From Haloplanus aerogenes (GTDB lineage Archaea; Halobacteriota; Halobacteria; Halobacteriales; Haloferacaceae), in the NCBI RefSeq assembly GCF_003856835.1, contig NZ_CP034145.1, positions 1,116,001-1,180,000 of the forward strand: DNA of 64,000 nt, written 5' to 3'. Below the pieces are notes generated by a model, which saw nothing but the letters and a program-made list of their open reading frames with translations, was not told the origin of the DNA and ran no database searches. A program made the translations under genes and the position numbers. This document shows, piece after piece, positions 33,494 to 41,491 of the stretch. Every line of letters begins with the position of its first letter. The first letter of the stretch is position 1.

Positions 33494-34969
33494 TCAGTAC
33501 GACTTGGCGAAGTAGGCCGTCTCCACCGCCTCGTCGCCACAGATGGCACAGGTTTCGCCATCGTGGATCGATTCCGTGTCGCTCTCCGACCCCTCGAAGG
33601 GGACGAGGACGATTTCGGCCGCGATCTGGTCCTTGATCTCCCCTTCGCAGTCCTCGTCACCGCACCACGGTGCCTTCACGTAGCCGCCGTGCTGGCCGAT
33701 GGTGCCCAGAATCTCCGCGCGGTCGGACGCCTCGCGGACGCCTCCCTCCAGGTTCTCCTCCGCCGCCGCGTAGAGTTTGGCGTACACCGTATCGAGGTGG
33801 TCGTGGACGGTGTCGACGATGCCGGCGCGGTCCTCGTTGACCGACTCGCCGTCCGGCCGGTGGACGAGCGTCGCCGTCTCCTCCTCCACTTCGTTCGGAC
33901 CGATCTCGATCCGCAGGGGGACACCTTTCAGCTCCCACTCGTTGAACTTGAAGCCGGGGTTGCGCTCGTCGCGGTCGTCGAGTTCGACGCGGACGTCCGC
34001 CTCGCGCAGGTCGGTTGCGATACCCTCGGCGTAGTCGAGTACGTCTTCCTTGGTCTCCTCCTGCCAGATAGGGACGATCACGACCTGCTCGGGGGCGACC
34101 GTCGGCGGTAGGACGAGCCCCTGATCGTCGCTGTGGGTCATGATGAGGGCGCCGAGCGCCCGCCACGACAGCCCCCACGATGTCGTGTGGGCCACTCGCT
34201 CCTCTTCGTCTTCGGCGGTGTAGGTGATGTCGAACGCCTCCGCGAAGCTCTGACCGAGGTAGTGGCTCGTCGCGCCCTGCACCGACTTACCGTCGGGCAT
34301 CAGCGCCTCGACCGTCGTCGTCGTGTCCGCGCCGGGGAACTTGTCGTGTTCCGGCTTTTTGCCTCGCAGCACGGGGATAGCGAGGACGTCCTCGTACACC
34401 TCCTCGTACTGGTCGAGGCGAGTCGTCGTCTCCGACCACGCATCGTCTTCGCTCGCGTGCGCGGTGTGACCCTCCTGCCAGAGGAACTCCTTGGTGCGGA
34501 AGAAGGGCTTGGTTTCCGTGGCCTCCCACCGGATCACGCTACACCACTGGTTGACACGCATCGGGAGATCACGGTAGCTCCGGATCCACTGGCTCAGATA
34601 CGGCGCGATGATGCTCTCGCTGGTCGGGCGGACGGCGAGGCGTTCCTCCAGTTCCTCGTACCCGCCGTGGGTGACCCACGCCACTTCGGGGTCGAACCCC
34701 TCGACCACGTCCTTCTCGCGTTCCAGATACGACTCCGGAATGAGCATCGGGAAGTACGCGTTCTGGACGCCGGTTGCCTTGAACCGGCCGTCGAGTTCGT
34801 TCTGGACGGCCTCCCACAACGCGTACCCGCGCGGGCGCGTCACGATGAATCCACTCATGCCCTCGGGGCCGTAGTTCGCGAGGCCGGCCTTCTGGACGAC
34901 TTCGGCGTACCACTCCCCGGTGCTGTGTTCTTTCGACTCGGTGATCCCGAGTTCCTGATCGTCGGTCAT
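33494..34969 (-). CDS. proS: Prolyl-tRNA synthetase (archaeal/eukaryotic type)
   Basis: The 491-residue class II synthetase has the class II motifs (motif 2 in IRWEATETKPFFRTKEFLWQEGHTAH, motif 3 in SWGLSWRALGALIMTHSDDQGL) and substrate-pocket sequences RPTSESII and TSHYLGQSF. The C-terminal domain has a Cys4-type zinc site (WCGDEDCEG, CAICG), and the chain ends in Tyr (FAKSY), the conserved terminal residue of this ProS type. It charges tRNA-Pro. The start ATG at 34969 fits the family N-terminus. Confidence 0.96.
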   Translation of the reverse strand: MTDDQELGITESKEHSTGEWYAEVVQKAGLANYGPEGMSGFIVTRPRGYALWEAVQNELDGRFKATGVQNAYFPMLIPESYLEREKDVVEGFDPEVAWVTHGGYEELEERLAVRPTSESIIAPYLSQWIRSYRDLPMRVNQWCSVIRWEATETKPFFRTKEFLWQEGHTAHASEDDAWSETTTRLDQYEEVYEDVLAIPVLRGKKPEHDKFPGADTTTTVEALMPDGKSVQGATSHYLGQSFAEAFDITYTAEDEEERVAHTTSWGLSWRALGALIMTHSDDQGLVLPPTVAPEQVVIVPIWQEETKEDVLDYAEGIATDLREADVRVELDDRDERNPGFKFNEWELKGVPLRIEIGPNEVEEETATLVHRPDGESVNEDRAGIVDTVHDHLDTVYAKLYAAAEENLEGGVREASDRAEILGTIGQHGGYVKAPWCGDEDCEGEIKDQIAAEIVLVPFEGSESDTESIHDGETCAICGDEAVETAYFAKSY

Positions 34970-35014
34970 TACCGAACGGTGACGGAGATACGGCTTAAAA
35001 CGTGCGAAGCCCCC

Positions 35015-35779
35015 CTACACCTTCGCTTTGCACTCGTCGGCGTACGCGTCCGCCAGCCGCGTCGGCTCCGGAAGTTTGTACCCTCCACACAGCCGTGCCA
35101 CGAGGTCGACCGTCGTCTCGGCGCTCACGCGGTGGCCGGGGCTGATGTAGAGGGGGTTGATCACGGGGTTCGACTCGTACTGGCGGGACTGGTAGGCGTA
35201 GCCGATGACGGTCCCCGTGGGGGCGTCGACCCGGTCGTTCGCGACGACCGGCGCCCGCCAGCCCTCTGGGCGGCCGTCCACGTCGCCCTCGACCCGGCCA
35301 CAGAGGAGGTTCTTGGCGACGCCGATACTCGGCACGTCGAGGACGACGCCGAGGTGGGTAGCGAGGCCGGCCTGCCGGAAGTGGATGCGGCCGCTTCCGT
35401 CGAAGACCACGAGGTCGGGGGTCGTGTCGAGTGCCTCGAACGCCGCGAGGATCGGCCCGCCCTCGCGGAAGGAGAGGAGGCCGGGCACGTAGGGAACCGA
35501 GAGGTCGGTCACGGCGTGGGCGCGTTCGACTACCTCGCCGCCACGCAGGCAGACGACGGCGCTGACCGCCCGGTCGTCGTCGAGGAAGGCCTGATCCACG
35601 CCCGCGACGAGGGGACGCTCACCGGTGAGCGCGGTGTCTCGCCCGACCGAGACGGCCGCCGGATCGAAGGCGAAGTCGTCGGCGAACGTCGCGGCGGCGG
35701 CCACCTCGCGCTGGAGCGCCTCCATCTCCTCGCGGGACTGGGACGGATCGGGGACGAATTCGGGGCGGGCAGGGGTCAC
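35015..35779 (-). CDS. nfi: Endonuclease V
   Basis: The 254-residue protein has the three catalytic carboxylates in their usual contexts: Asp in LVAGVDQAF, Glu in VPYVPGLLSFREG and Asp in VVFDGSGRIHFRQAGLATHLG. The enzyme nicks DNA near deaminated bases such as hypoxanthine. The start is taken as GTG at 35779, 7 bases after the rhomboid stop, because longer readings translate the Gly/Pro/Arg-rich rhomboid tail in another frame. The two genes probably form an operon. Confidence 0.9.
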   Translation of the reverse strand: MTPARPEFVPDPSQSREEMEALQREVAAAATFADDFAFDPAAVSVGRDTALTGERPLVAGVDQAFLDDDRAVSAVVCLRGGEVVERAHAVTDLSVPYVPGLLSFREGGPILAAFEALDTTPDLVVFDGSGRIHFRQAGLATHLGVVLDVPSIGVAKNLLCGRVEGDVDGRPEGWRAPVVANDRVDAPTGTVIGYAYQSRQYESNPVINPLYISPGHRVSAETTVDLVARLCGGYKLPEPTRLADAYADECKAKV

Positions 35780-35786
35780 GGGGCGC

Positions 35787-36722
35787 TCACCGCCGTCGGC
35801 CGGGGCCGCCCGGACCACCCGGACCACCCGGACCACCACCGCCACCGAACGTCAATCGGTCGGGCACCCGTCGCGGCTGCTTGATCCGTTTGCCGTACGC
35901 CAGCCCGATGACGAGACCGATCAGGTGGGCGAGGTGGGCGACGTTGCCCTGGTTGGCCGCCGACGCGGTCTGTGGCTGGAGGAAGAAAAGCACCGAGATG
36001 ACGGCGAAGGCGGCGGTGAACAGCCAGAGTGGGATGGGGATGATGAAGTAGAGGTAGATGCGGAGTTTGGGGTTGAGGACGGTCAGCACGCCGAGGACGG
36101 CGAAGATGGCTCCGCTGGCGCCGACGACGGAGACGCCCGTGGCGCCGAGGACGATGCTGGCGACGACGAAGCCGAGGCCGGCGAGGACGCCGCTCGCGAT
36201 GAACAGAGCAGCGAAGCGTTTCGACCCGGTGTAGCGCTCGACGAGGGGGCCGAAGAAGTACAGCACGATGCTGTTGCCGGCGATGTGGTAGAGGCCGCCG
36301 TGGGCGAAGATGGAGGTCACCCACGTCCAGACGTAGAACAGGCGGTCGGACTGCAGGACGAAGAGGGTCTCCATCGCCCCACGTCCCAGCAGTCCCCCGA
36401 CGAGGAACTGGAGTGCGAACGTGATCCACATGAGGGCGAGGAACAGATACGCGACGTTGCCACGGAAGTAACCGAGGACGCCGCCCGTCCCGGTCAGCGA
36501 TCCGAGCCCCGGAATCCGGTCACCGAGGCTCCGGCTGTCGCCTTCGTCCTGAACGCTGTCGTCGAAGCCGCTGTCGAAGACTCCGGACGGATCGTTCCAC
36601 TCGTTCAGGCCGGGACACTCGTGGTTTTCGGGCAACCGGTGTTCCGCACAGAACGTGCCGCCGCAGCGCCGACACTGATACGGCAGGTTCTCGTGACTGC
36701 CGCACTCGTCGCACTGAGCCAT
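35787..36722 (-). CDS. Rhomboid intramembrane protease with N-terminal AN1-like zinc finger
   Basis: The 311-residue protein starts with a Cys/His cluster (CDECGSHENLPYQCRRCGGTFCAEHRLPENHECPG segment, residues 4-38) of the AN1 type, then a linker and six membrane helices. The rhomboid signatures are HGGLYHIAGNSIVLYFFG, the nucleophile Ser in VGASGAIFA and the catalytic His in VAHLAHLIG. The C-terminus is a Gly/Pro run (GGGGPGGPGGPGGPG). It should cleave membrane proteins within the bilayer. This zinc-finger fusion is common in haloarchaea. Confidence 0.92.
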   Translation of the reverse strand: MAQCDECGSHENLPYQCRRCGGTFCAEHRLPENHECPGLNEWNDPSGVFDSGFDDSVQDEGDSRSLGDRIPGLGSLTGTGGVLGYFRGNVAYLFLALMWITFALQFLVGGLLGRGAMETLFVLQSDRLFYVWTWVTSIFAHGGLYHIAGNSIVLYFFGPLVERYTGSKRFAALFIASGVLAGLGFVVASIVLGATGVSVVGASGAIFAVLGVLTVLNPKLRIYLYFIIPIPLWLFTAAFAVISVLFFLQPQTASAANQGNVAHLAHLIGLVIGLAYGKRIKQPRRVPDRLTFGGGGGPGGPGGPGGPGRRR

Positions 36723-36782
36723 TATCCATCCCTAACGGCGGCGCCGATAAAAAGGGGTGCGTTCGTTGCCGGTGTCGTCCGG

Positions 36783-36881
36783 CTATCGATCCGGCCGCCC
36801 GTCGCCCGGCGCCTCCTCGTCCCCGTCGTAGTTCGACGGGACGACCGTCACGTGATAGAGGCCGGGATGGGTGTCGTTCAT
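36783..36881 (-). CDS. Possible small protein
   Basis: A 32-codon frame (MNDTHPGLYHVTVVPSNYDG...) ends in an acidic tail. Composition fits haloarchaeal proteins and an AT-richer TAATCTTTT stretch lies about 30 bases upstream of its ATG, but nothing else supports it. It occupies part of the otherwise empty 36723-37029 stretch, which also holds a TGTGCC-n4-GGCACA dyad at 36935-36950. Confidence 0.35.
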   Translation of the reverse strand: MNDTHPGLYHVTVVPSNYDGDEEAPGDGRPDR

Positions 36882-37029
36882 ACGAGTTCCTACGGCACGT
36901 TCGCCCAAAAGATTACCCATGCGCATAATACATCTGTGCCGGCGGGCACATAACCGACGGGAATCGCCGCGTCGAGCGTCGGTCGACTGTTCGGTCACAC
37001 GGCTGCGCCGAAAAAACGGGATTGCTCGC

Positions 37030-37563
37030 TCAGGCGAACTTCTCGTCGTAGAGGTCGAGCGCGTGTTCGATGGCGTCTTTCGCGGCCGCCTTGTCCTCCC
37101 AGCCCAGCGTCTCGACTTCCTTGCCCTCCTCGAGGTTCTTGTAGGTCGAGAAGAACTCGTCGATCTCGTCGATCGTCTGCTGAGGGATGTCGTCGAGGTC
37201 CTCGATGTGGTCGAACCGGGGGTCCTCGCTCGGGACTGCGATGACCTTATCGTCCTGCTCGCCGTCGTCGTCCATCTTCATGAGGGCGACGGGGCGCGCT
37301 TCGACGATGCAGCCGGGGAACGTCTGATCCTCGACGAGCACCAGCACGTCGAAGGGGTCGTCGTCGTCGTAGTACGACTGCGGGATGAACCCGTAGTCGT
37401 ACGGGTAGTGGACGTTGCTGTGGAGGACGCGGTCGAGGACGATGCCGGGCACGTCCTTGTCGTACTCGTACTTGTTGCGCTCGCCCTTGAGACACTCGAC
37501 GACGGCGTGGATGGTCTCGGGTGGGTTCGGGCCGGACTCCAAATCGGTCCACAGGTTCACCAT
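37030..37563 (-). CDS. ppa: Inorganic pyrophosphatase (family I)
   Basis: The 177-residue soluble enzyme has the family I active-site sequences: KYEYDK, YPYDYGFIPQSYYDDDDPFDVLVL with the metal-binding aspartates, and KDDKVIAV-like EQDDKVIAVPSED. It hydrolyses pyrophosphate and so pulls forward biosynthetic reactions. A CATATT element about 25-30 bases upstream of the ATG at 37563 indicates a leaderless promoter. Confidence 0.97.
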   Translation of the reverse strand: MVNLWTDLESGPNPPETIHAVVECLKGERNKYEYDKDVPGIVLDRVLHSNVHYPYDYGFIPQSYYDDDDPFDVLVLVEDQTFPGCIVEARPVALMKMDDDGEQDDKVIAVPSEDPRFDHIEDLDDIPQQTIDEIDEFFSTYKNLEEGKEVETLGWEDKAAAKDAIEHALDLYDEKFA

Positions 37564-37719
37564 ACTGATACGACGGCCGAACCGCCCAATATGCCTTTCG
37601 GGATGGTCCTAATACGAATGAAAAGGTACATGAACGGCCGCACCTCAGGTCATGTAACTGCTACGAACGGTCGGCCGGACGCGCCGGTCGGCCGTCCCGC
37701 CGGGCACGCGACGGAGCCA

Positions 37720-37747
37720 GCCGGTGACGACCGGGCAGTCGTCACCG
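37720..37747. promoter_or_regulatory. Perfect 11-bp inverted repeat between ppa and the PadR regulator
   Basis: CCGGTGACGAC (37720-37730) and GTCGTCACCGG (37737-37747) are exact complements with a 6-base spacer. The site is in the 322-bp divergent region 37564-37885, upstream of both genes, so it is more likely an operator or structured RNA than a terminator. The rest of this stretch holds no gene I can support. Confidence 0.45.
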
Positions 37748-37854
37748 GGACACGCCGATCAGAACTGGTTCGGTGAGCGATGTGTCTCGCGCTGATAACG
37801 TCGCATTCTCGCGCTGTGGGGGCTGACGTGTGCGTTGAAGGACGAGTTGAGAAA

Positions 37855-37891
37855 GGTTAAATATCTCCATGACATGTTGATAAGCATGTCA
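37855..37891 (+). promoter_or_regulatory. Promoter and overlapping palindrome of the PadR regulator
   Basis: GGTTAAATAT (37855-37864) is a TATA element about 27 bases before the ATG at 37886. TGACATG (37870-37876) and CATGTCA (37885-37891) form a perfect 7-bp dyad around 8 bases, spanning the start codon. It is placed where bound protein would block initiation, so autorepression is likely. Confidence 0.55.
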
Positions 37892-38245
37892 GAGGCACAA
37901 ACAGTCAGTAGCAGCCCCGGCATCGTTCGCGACCTCACCGCGTTCCAGCACAACATCCTCGTCATCCTCTCCGAGGAACCGATGTACGGTCTGGCGATCA
38001 AACGCCAGCTCGAGGAGTACTACGGCACTGAAGTGAACCACGGCCGCCTGTACCCCAACCTCGACAACCTCGTCGAGATGGGCCTCGTCGAGAAGAGTGA
38101 ACTCGACAAGCGGACGAATCAGTACGAACTGACCGAGGACGGCCACGAAGCCGTGCTCACCCGCCTGAACTGGGTTCTCTCGAAGTTCGTCACCGACGAC
38201 GACCGCGCCGACTCGGTCCGCGACCTCATCGACGCGCAGCAGTAA
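37886..38245 (+). CDS. PadR-family regulator, RosR-like
   Basis: The 119-residue winged-helix protein has the PadR core: DLTAFQHNILVILSEEPMYGLAIKRQLEEYYGTEVNHGRLYPNLDNLVEMGLVEKSE, here about residues 17-75, with the recognition helix around HGRLYPNLD and a C-terminal dimerisation helix. It closely resembles the oxidative-stress regulator RosR of Halobacterium as I remember it, but targets here are not known. Its 3' end overlaps the convergent gene by 20 bases. Confidence 0.85.
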   Translation: MSEAQTVSSSPGIVRDLTAFQHNILVILSEEPMYGLAIKRQLEEYYGTEVNHGRLYPNLDNLVEMGLVEKSELDKRTNQYELTEDGHEAVLTRLNWVLSKFVTDDDRADSVRDLIDAQQ

Positions 38246-38789
38246 ACTCGGGCAGTGCCGTCTCCGTGACGGCGAAGACGTGTTCGAGCGACTGCGTGAC
38301 GGCATCGCGCTCTTCCTCGCTCGGCCACGCGTTCCGTGGATAGTACTCCGTCAGAAACTCCTCGAGTTCCGCGGCCGTCGCCGTCTCCACTCGCCGCGCG
38401 TAGTGATTCCCCATGAAGTCGGCGAACGCCCGCGCGTTCGCCGCGTGAATCTCGCCCGTGCGCTCGGCCACCTGCGCGACCACCTCGGCGTTGTGGGTCT
38501 CTACGTCGTCCCATTCTTCGGGGTCGCCGCTGCCCGAGAGCGGTACCTCGACCGCGCGGTCGGTGTCCTCGATCCGGTCCATTCGCGCCGTGTCTCCATC
38601 CAGCCACTCGGCCGGGTGGAGAACGAGCGTGTCGTCGCTCTCGCGGATGCGCGCGGTGAAGCCGTATTCGTCGAGCCGTTCGTCCCGGTCGCGTTCGTAC
38701 GCGGCCGCTTCCGCGTCGTCGACCGCCCGACGGGCCAGTCGGGTCAGCCGCTCCGCCGCGTCCACGACCTCGCGTGGCAGGTCAGTCAT
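38226..38789 (-). CDS. Conserved haloarchaeal protein next to RNase HI
   Basis: The 187-residue soluble acidic protein starts MTDLPREVVDAAERLTRLA. I recognise it as a conserved haloarchaeal family commonly found beside rnhA, without known activity. The ATG at 38789 overlaps the end of rnhA by 8 bases (38782-38789), so the two are translationally linked. No membrane segment or metal-binding motif is apparent; LPEFTAARR is the C-terminus. Confidence 0.75.
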   Translation of the reverse strand: MTDLPREVVDAAERLTRLARRAVDDAEAAAYERDRDERLDEYGFTARIRESDDTLVLHPAEWLDGDTARMDRIEDTDRAVEVPLSGSGDPEEWDDVETHNAEVVAQVAERTGEIHAANARAFADFMGNHYARRVETATAAELEEFLTEYYPRNAWPSEEERDAVTQSLEHVFAVTETALPEFTAARR

Positions 38790-39375
38790 CGTCCAGCGCT
38801 TCGTTCGCCAGTTGGTCGGCGCGGTCGTTTATCTCTCGCGGTACGTGTTCCAGCGACCAGCGGTCGAAGCCGTCGAGCAACTCCCGGGCCCGGACCCGCC
38901 GTTCGCGCAGGTCGGGATCGTTCGTGTTCCACGCTCCGCGCACTTGCTTGACGATCAACTCGGAGTCGCCGCGCACGTCCACTTCGTCGAAGCCGTGATC
39001 CCGGGCCATTTCGAGCGCCCGGATCAGCGCCTCGTACTCCGCGCGGTTGTTCGTCGTCCGGCCGATGGTCTCGCTGCCCTCGTCGACGATGCCGTCGCCC
39101 GAGACGATGACCCACCCCACCGCCCCGGGACCGGGGTTGCCGCGACTCGCGCCGTCGAAGTAGACGTGGGCCCGCCCACCAGACTCGGAGAGGAGTGCGG
39201 TCAGATCCGTCGGGCGCGCCCCCTGAACGACCACCGTATCGTCGTAGGCGACCGCGACCGCATCGCCGCGTTCGGCGCGCCACCGTTCGTGTTCCGTGTT
39301 CCCCGGCCCGATTTCGACGCCGGCCTCCTCCAGCCGCCGTCGAGCCACCGCTGGATCGCAGTCGAGAGTCGGCAT
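38782..39375 (-). CDS. rnhA: Ribonuclease HI
   Basis: The 197-residue protein has a short N-terminal domain (about 1-65, MPTLDCDPAVARRRLEEAG) and an RNase H domain with the four catalytic acids: Asp in YFDGASRGNPGPGAVGWV, Glu in NNRAEYEALI, Asp in RGDSELIVKQ and Asp in NDRADQLAN. It degrades RNA in RNA-DNA hybrids. The ATG at 39375 is chosen because upstream codons run into a tandem repeat. A TTTGAG element is about 30 bases upstream. Confidence 0.93.
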   Translation of the reverse strand: MPTLDCDPAVARRRLEEAGVEIGPGNTEHERWRAERGDAVAVAYDDTVVVQGARPTDLTALLSESGGRAHVYFDGASRGNPGPGAVGWVIVSGDGIVDEGSETIGRTTNNRAEYEALIRALEMARDHGFDEVDVRGDSELIVKQVRGAWNTNDPDLRERRVRARELLDGFDRWSLEHVPREINDRADQLANEALDDD

Positions 39376-39419
39376 TGGCGGTTCTTCGTCGGACCGACTC
39401 AAAGGCCGTTCGTTACGTG

Positions 39420-39500
39420 TGCGAAGCGACGGCTTCGCAGGTGCGTGTGCGAAGCGACGGCTTCGCAGGTGCGTGTGCGAAGCGACGGCTTCGCAGGTGT
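39420..39500. repeat. Three 28-base tandem repeats, each with a perfect 8-bp palindrome
   Basis: Units start at 39421, 39449 and 39477 and are identical over their shared length. Each contains TGCGAAGC-GACG-GCTTCGCA (39420-39439, 39448-39467, 39476-39495). The array lies in the divergent region between rnhA (start 39375) and the hydrolase (start 39530), close to both promoters. Regular 28-base spacing (between two and three helical turns) could suit cooperative binding of a dimeric protein. Confidence 0.8.
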
Positions 39501-39529
39501 TTTTCCGTTCCGCTCGCGATCCGCCGACG

Positions 39530-40396
39530 ATGGACGCCGCCCACCCTCCCTCCACCGAGTCCGTCGACTGCGTGCCGATCGACGACGACCGCCACGTCGC
39601 CTACGCCGAGTACGGCGACCCCACCGGACGCCCCGTCCTCTTCCTTCACGGGACGCCGGGCTCTCACCGCCTCGGACGACTGTTCGACGACACGGCCCGA
39701 CGTGAGGGTGTCCGTCTCCTCGCCATCGACCGGCCCGGATACGGCCGATCCTCGCCGTGGCCGACACGCGACCTGACCGACACCGGCGCGTTCGTCGTGC
39801 CCGTCCTCGACGACGTGGGGGTCGACCGCGCGGGCGTCGTCGGCTTCTCCGGCGGCGGTCCGCACGCCCTCGCCCTCGCGGCGACACACGGCGCTCGCGT
39901 CGAACGCGTCGACGTGGTGTCGGGTGCGACGCCGCCGTCGGTCGGGGAAACGCCGACGACACAGCGGCTGCTCGAAACGCTGGCGTCGACGGCACCCTCG
40001 CTTCTGCGCGGCCTGTTTCGCGGGCAGGCGACGCTCGCGGAGTTCTTCCCGCCCGCCGTCGTGGTCTCACAGTACACCACCGCGGAGGGGCGGGCGTCGC
40101 TGTCCGACGACGTGGCGGCACTCGTCGCCCGCGACTTCGTCGAGGCGTTCGCGCAGACGCGACGCGGAGCCGTCACCGAACTTCGCTTGCTCTCGGCGCC
40201 GTGGCCGTTCTCGCTGTCGACGCTCGACGTTTCCGTCAACCTCTGGCACGGCGCGAACGACACGAACGTCCCCGTCGAGGGCGTCCGACGCTTCTGTGAC
40301 CGTCTGCCCGACGCCCAACTCACGGTGTTCGAGGACGCCGACCACCTGACCACGCTCCTCCGGAGTCGGTCGTCGGTGGTCGCGGACGTCGGATAG
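39530..40396 (+). CDS. Alpha/beta hydrolase
   Basis: The 288-residue protein has HGTPGSHRLG (oxyanion-hole His-Gly region), the nucleophile elbow GFSGGGPHAL, an acidic residue in LWHGANDTNVPVEG and the catalytic His in EDADHLTT. It is a serine hydrolase acting on an ester, amide or similar substrate that cannot be named. The ATG at 39530 is chosen because the frame upstream translates the repeat array. Confidence 0.88.
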   Translation: MDAAHPPSTESVDCVPIDDDRHVAYAEYGDPTGRPVLFLHGTPGSHRLGRLFDDTARREGVRLLAIDRPGYGRSSPWPTRDLTDTGAFVVPVLDDVGVDRAGVVGFSGGGPHALALAATHGARVERVDVVSGATPPSVGETPTTQRLLETLASTAPSLLRGLFRGQATLAEFFPPAVVVSQYTTAEGRASLSDDVAALVARDFVEAFAQTRRGAVTELRLLSAPWPFSLSTLDVSVNLWHGANDTNVPVEGVRRFCDRLPDAQLTVFEDADHLTTLLRSRSSVVADVG

Positions 40397-40452
40397 ACCC
40401 CACTCGACGGCGTCCGCGTGTGGCGGTCGGGAGCGGCACGCACGGCCGAGGA

Positions 40453-40460
40453 TTTAAGTA
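40453..40460 (+). promoter_or_regulatory. TATA-like element of the TFB gene
   Basis: TTTAAGTA lies about 33 bases before the ATG at 40488. A second AT-rich TATAAAA run (40476-40482) is too close to the start codon to be the main TATA box. Confidence 0.45.
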
Positions 40461-40487
40461 TGCGCAAAATACGAGTATAAAAACGCG

Positions 40488-41453
40488 ATGACACGGCCCA
40501 CCCGCCAGCGGGAAGACCGGACGCGATGGCAGGGCGAGGAGGAGGAGGAAGCCGACGAAGACGTCGACCTCGACGATCTCGATCCCGAAGATCTCGTCAG
40601 GACGGCCGACGGCGAACTGATTCACGAGGAAACCGGGCTCATTATCGAGGAAGAACAGATCGACCCGGGCCCGGAGTGGCGGGCGTTCAACCACCAGGAA
40701 CGGCAGGAGAAATCGCGGGTGGGGGCCCCGACCACCCAGACGATGCACGACAAGGGGCTGACGACGACGATCGACTGGAAAGACAAAGACGCCTACGGGC
40801 GCTCTATCTCCTCGCGGAAGCGCTCGCAGATGCACCGCCTCCGCAAGTGGCAGGAACGGATTCGGACGAAGGACGCGGGCGAGCGCAACCTACAGTTCGC
40901 GCTCTCTGAGATCGACCGGATGGCGTCCGCGCTGGGCGTCCCGCGCTCCGTCCGCGAGGTCGCCTCGGTGATCTATCGGCGCGCGCTCAACGAGGACCTG
41001 ATTCGTGGCCGCTCCATCGAGGGCGTCGCCACCGCCGCCCTCTACGCCGCCTGTCGGAAGGAGGGTATCCCCCGCTCGCTGGAGGAAATTTCGGAGGTCT
41101 CGCGGGTCGAACGCAAGGAGATCGGTCGCACCTACCGCTACATCTCGCAGGAACTCGGACTGGAGATGAAGCCGGTCGACCCCAAGAAGTACGTCCCCCG
41201 ATTCTGTTCGGAACTCGATCTGAGCGAGGAGGTGCAGGCGAAGGCCAACGAGATCATCGAGACCACGGCGGAGAAGGGCCTGCTCTCGGGCAAGTCGCCC
41301 ACCGGCTACGCCGCCGCTGCCATCTACGCCGCCTCCCTGCTCTGTAACGAGAAGAAGACCCAGCGCGAGGTGGCGGATGTGGCGCAGGTGACCGAGGTCA
41401 CCATTCGCAACCGGTATCAGGAACAGATCGAGGCGATGGGCATCCACAGCTAG
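40488..41453 (+). CDS. tfb: Transcription initiation factor B lacking zinc-ribbon cysteines
   Basis: The 321-residue protein has the TFB B-finger/linker ([33 protein letters not shown]) and two cyclin repeats (about 110-310) with HTH near [13 protein letters not shown]. It recruits RNA polymerase with TBP. In place of the N-terminal CxxC...CxxC zinc ribbon the segment reads [14 protein letters not shown] and [12 protein letters not shown], keeping the flanking residues but none of the four cysteines. Haloarchaea have many TFBs; a variant without the ribbon should contact polymerase differently. The rest is highly conserved. Confidence 0.95.
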   Translation: MTRPTRQREDRTRWQGEEEEEADEDVDLDDLDPEDLVRTADGELIHEETGLIIEEEQIDPGPEWRAFNHQERQEKSRVGAPTTQTMHDKGLTTTIDWKDKDAYGRSISSRKRSQMHRLRKWQERIRTKDAGERNLQFALSEIDRMASALGVPRSVREVASVIYRRALNEDLIRGRSIEGVATAALYAACRKEGIPRSLEEISEVSRVERKEIGRTYRYISQELGLEMKPVDPKKYVPRFCSELDLSEEVQAKANEIIETTAEKGLLSGKSPTGYAAAAIYAASLLCNEKKTQREVADVAQVTEVTIRNRYQEQIEAMGIHS

Positions 41454-41491
41454 CGCGATAGGTTCAAATCCCGGCCCGCGCAATCGCCTCT

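Noticed and set aside
37618-37776. A 52-codon open frame starting MKRYMNGRTSG
   Set aside because: The nearby TATA-like sequence is better explained as the ppa promoter, and the frame contains the perfect dyad; no further support.
41461-41490. T-arm-like GGTTCAAATCC before nreA
   Set aside because: The flanking bases give only a 2-3 bp stem and no acceptor partner; its spacing to the ATG fits a TATA element.
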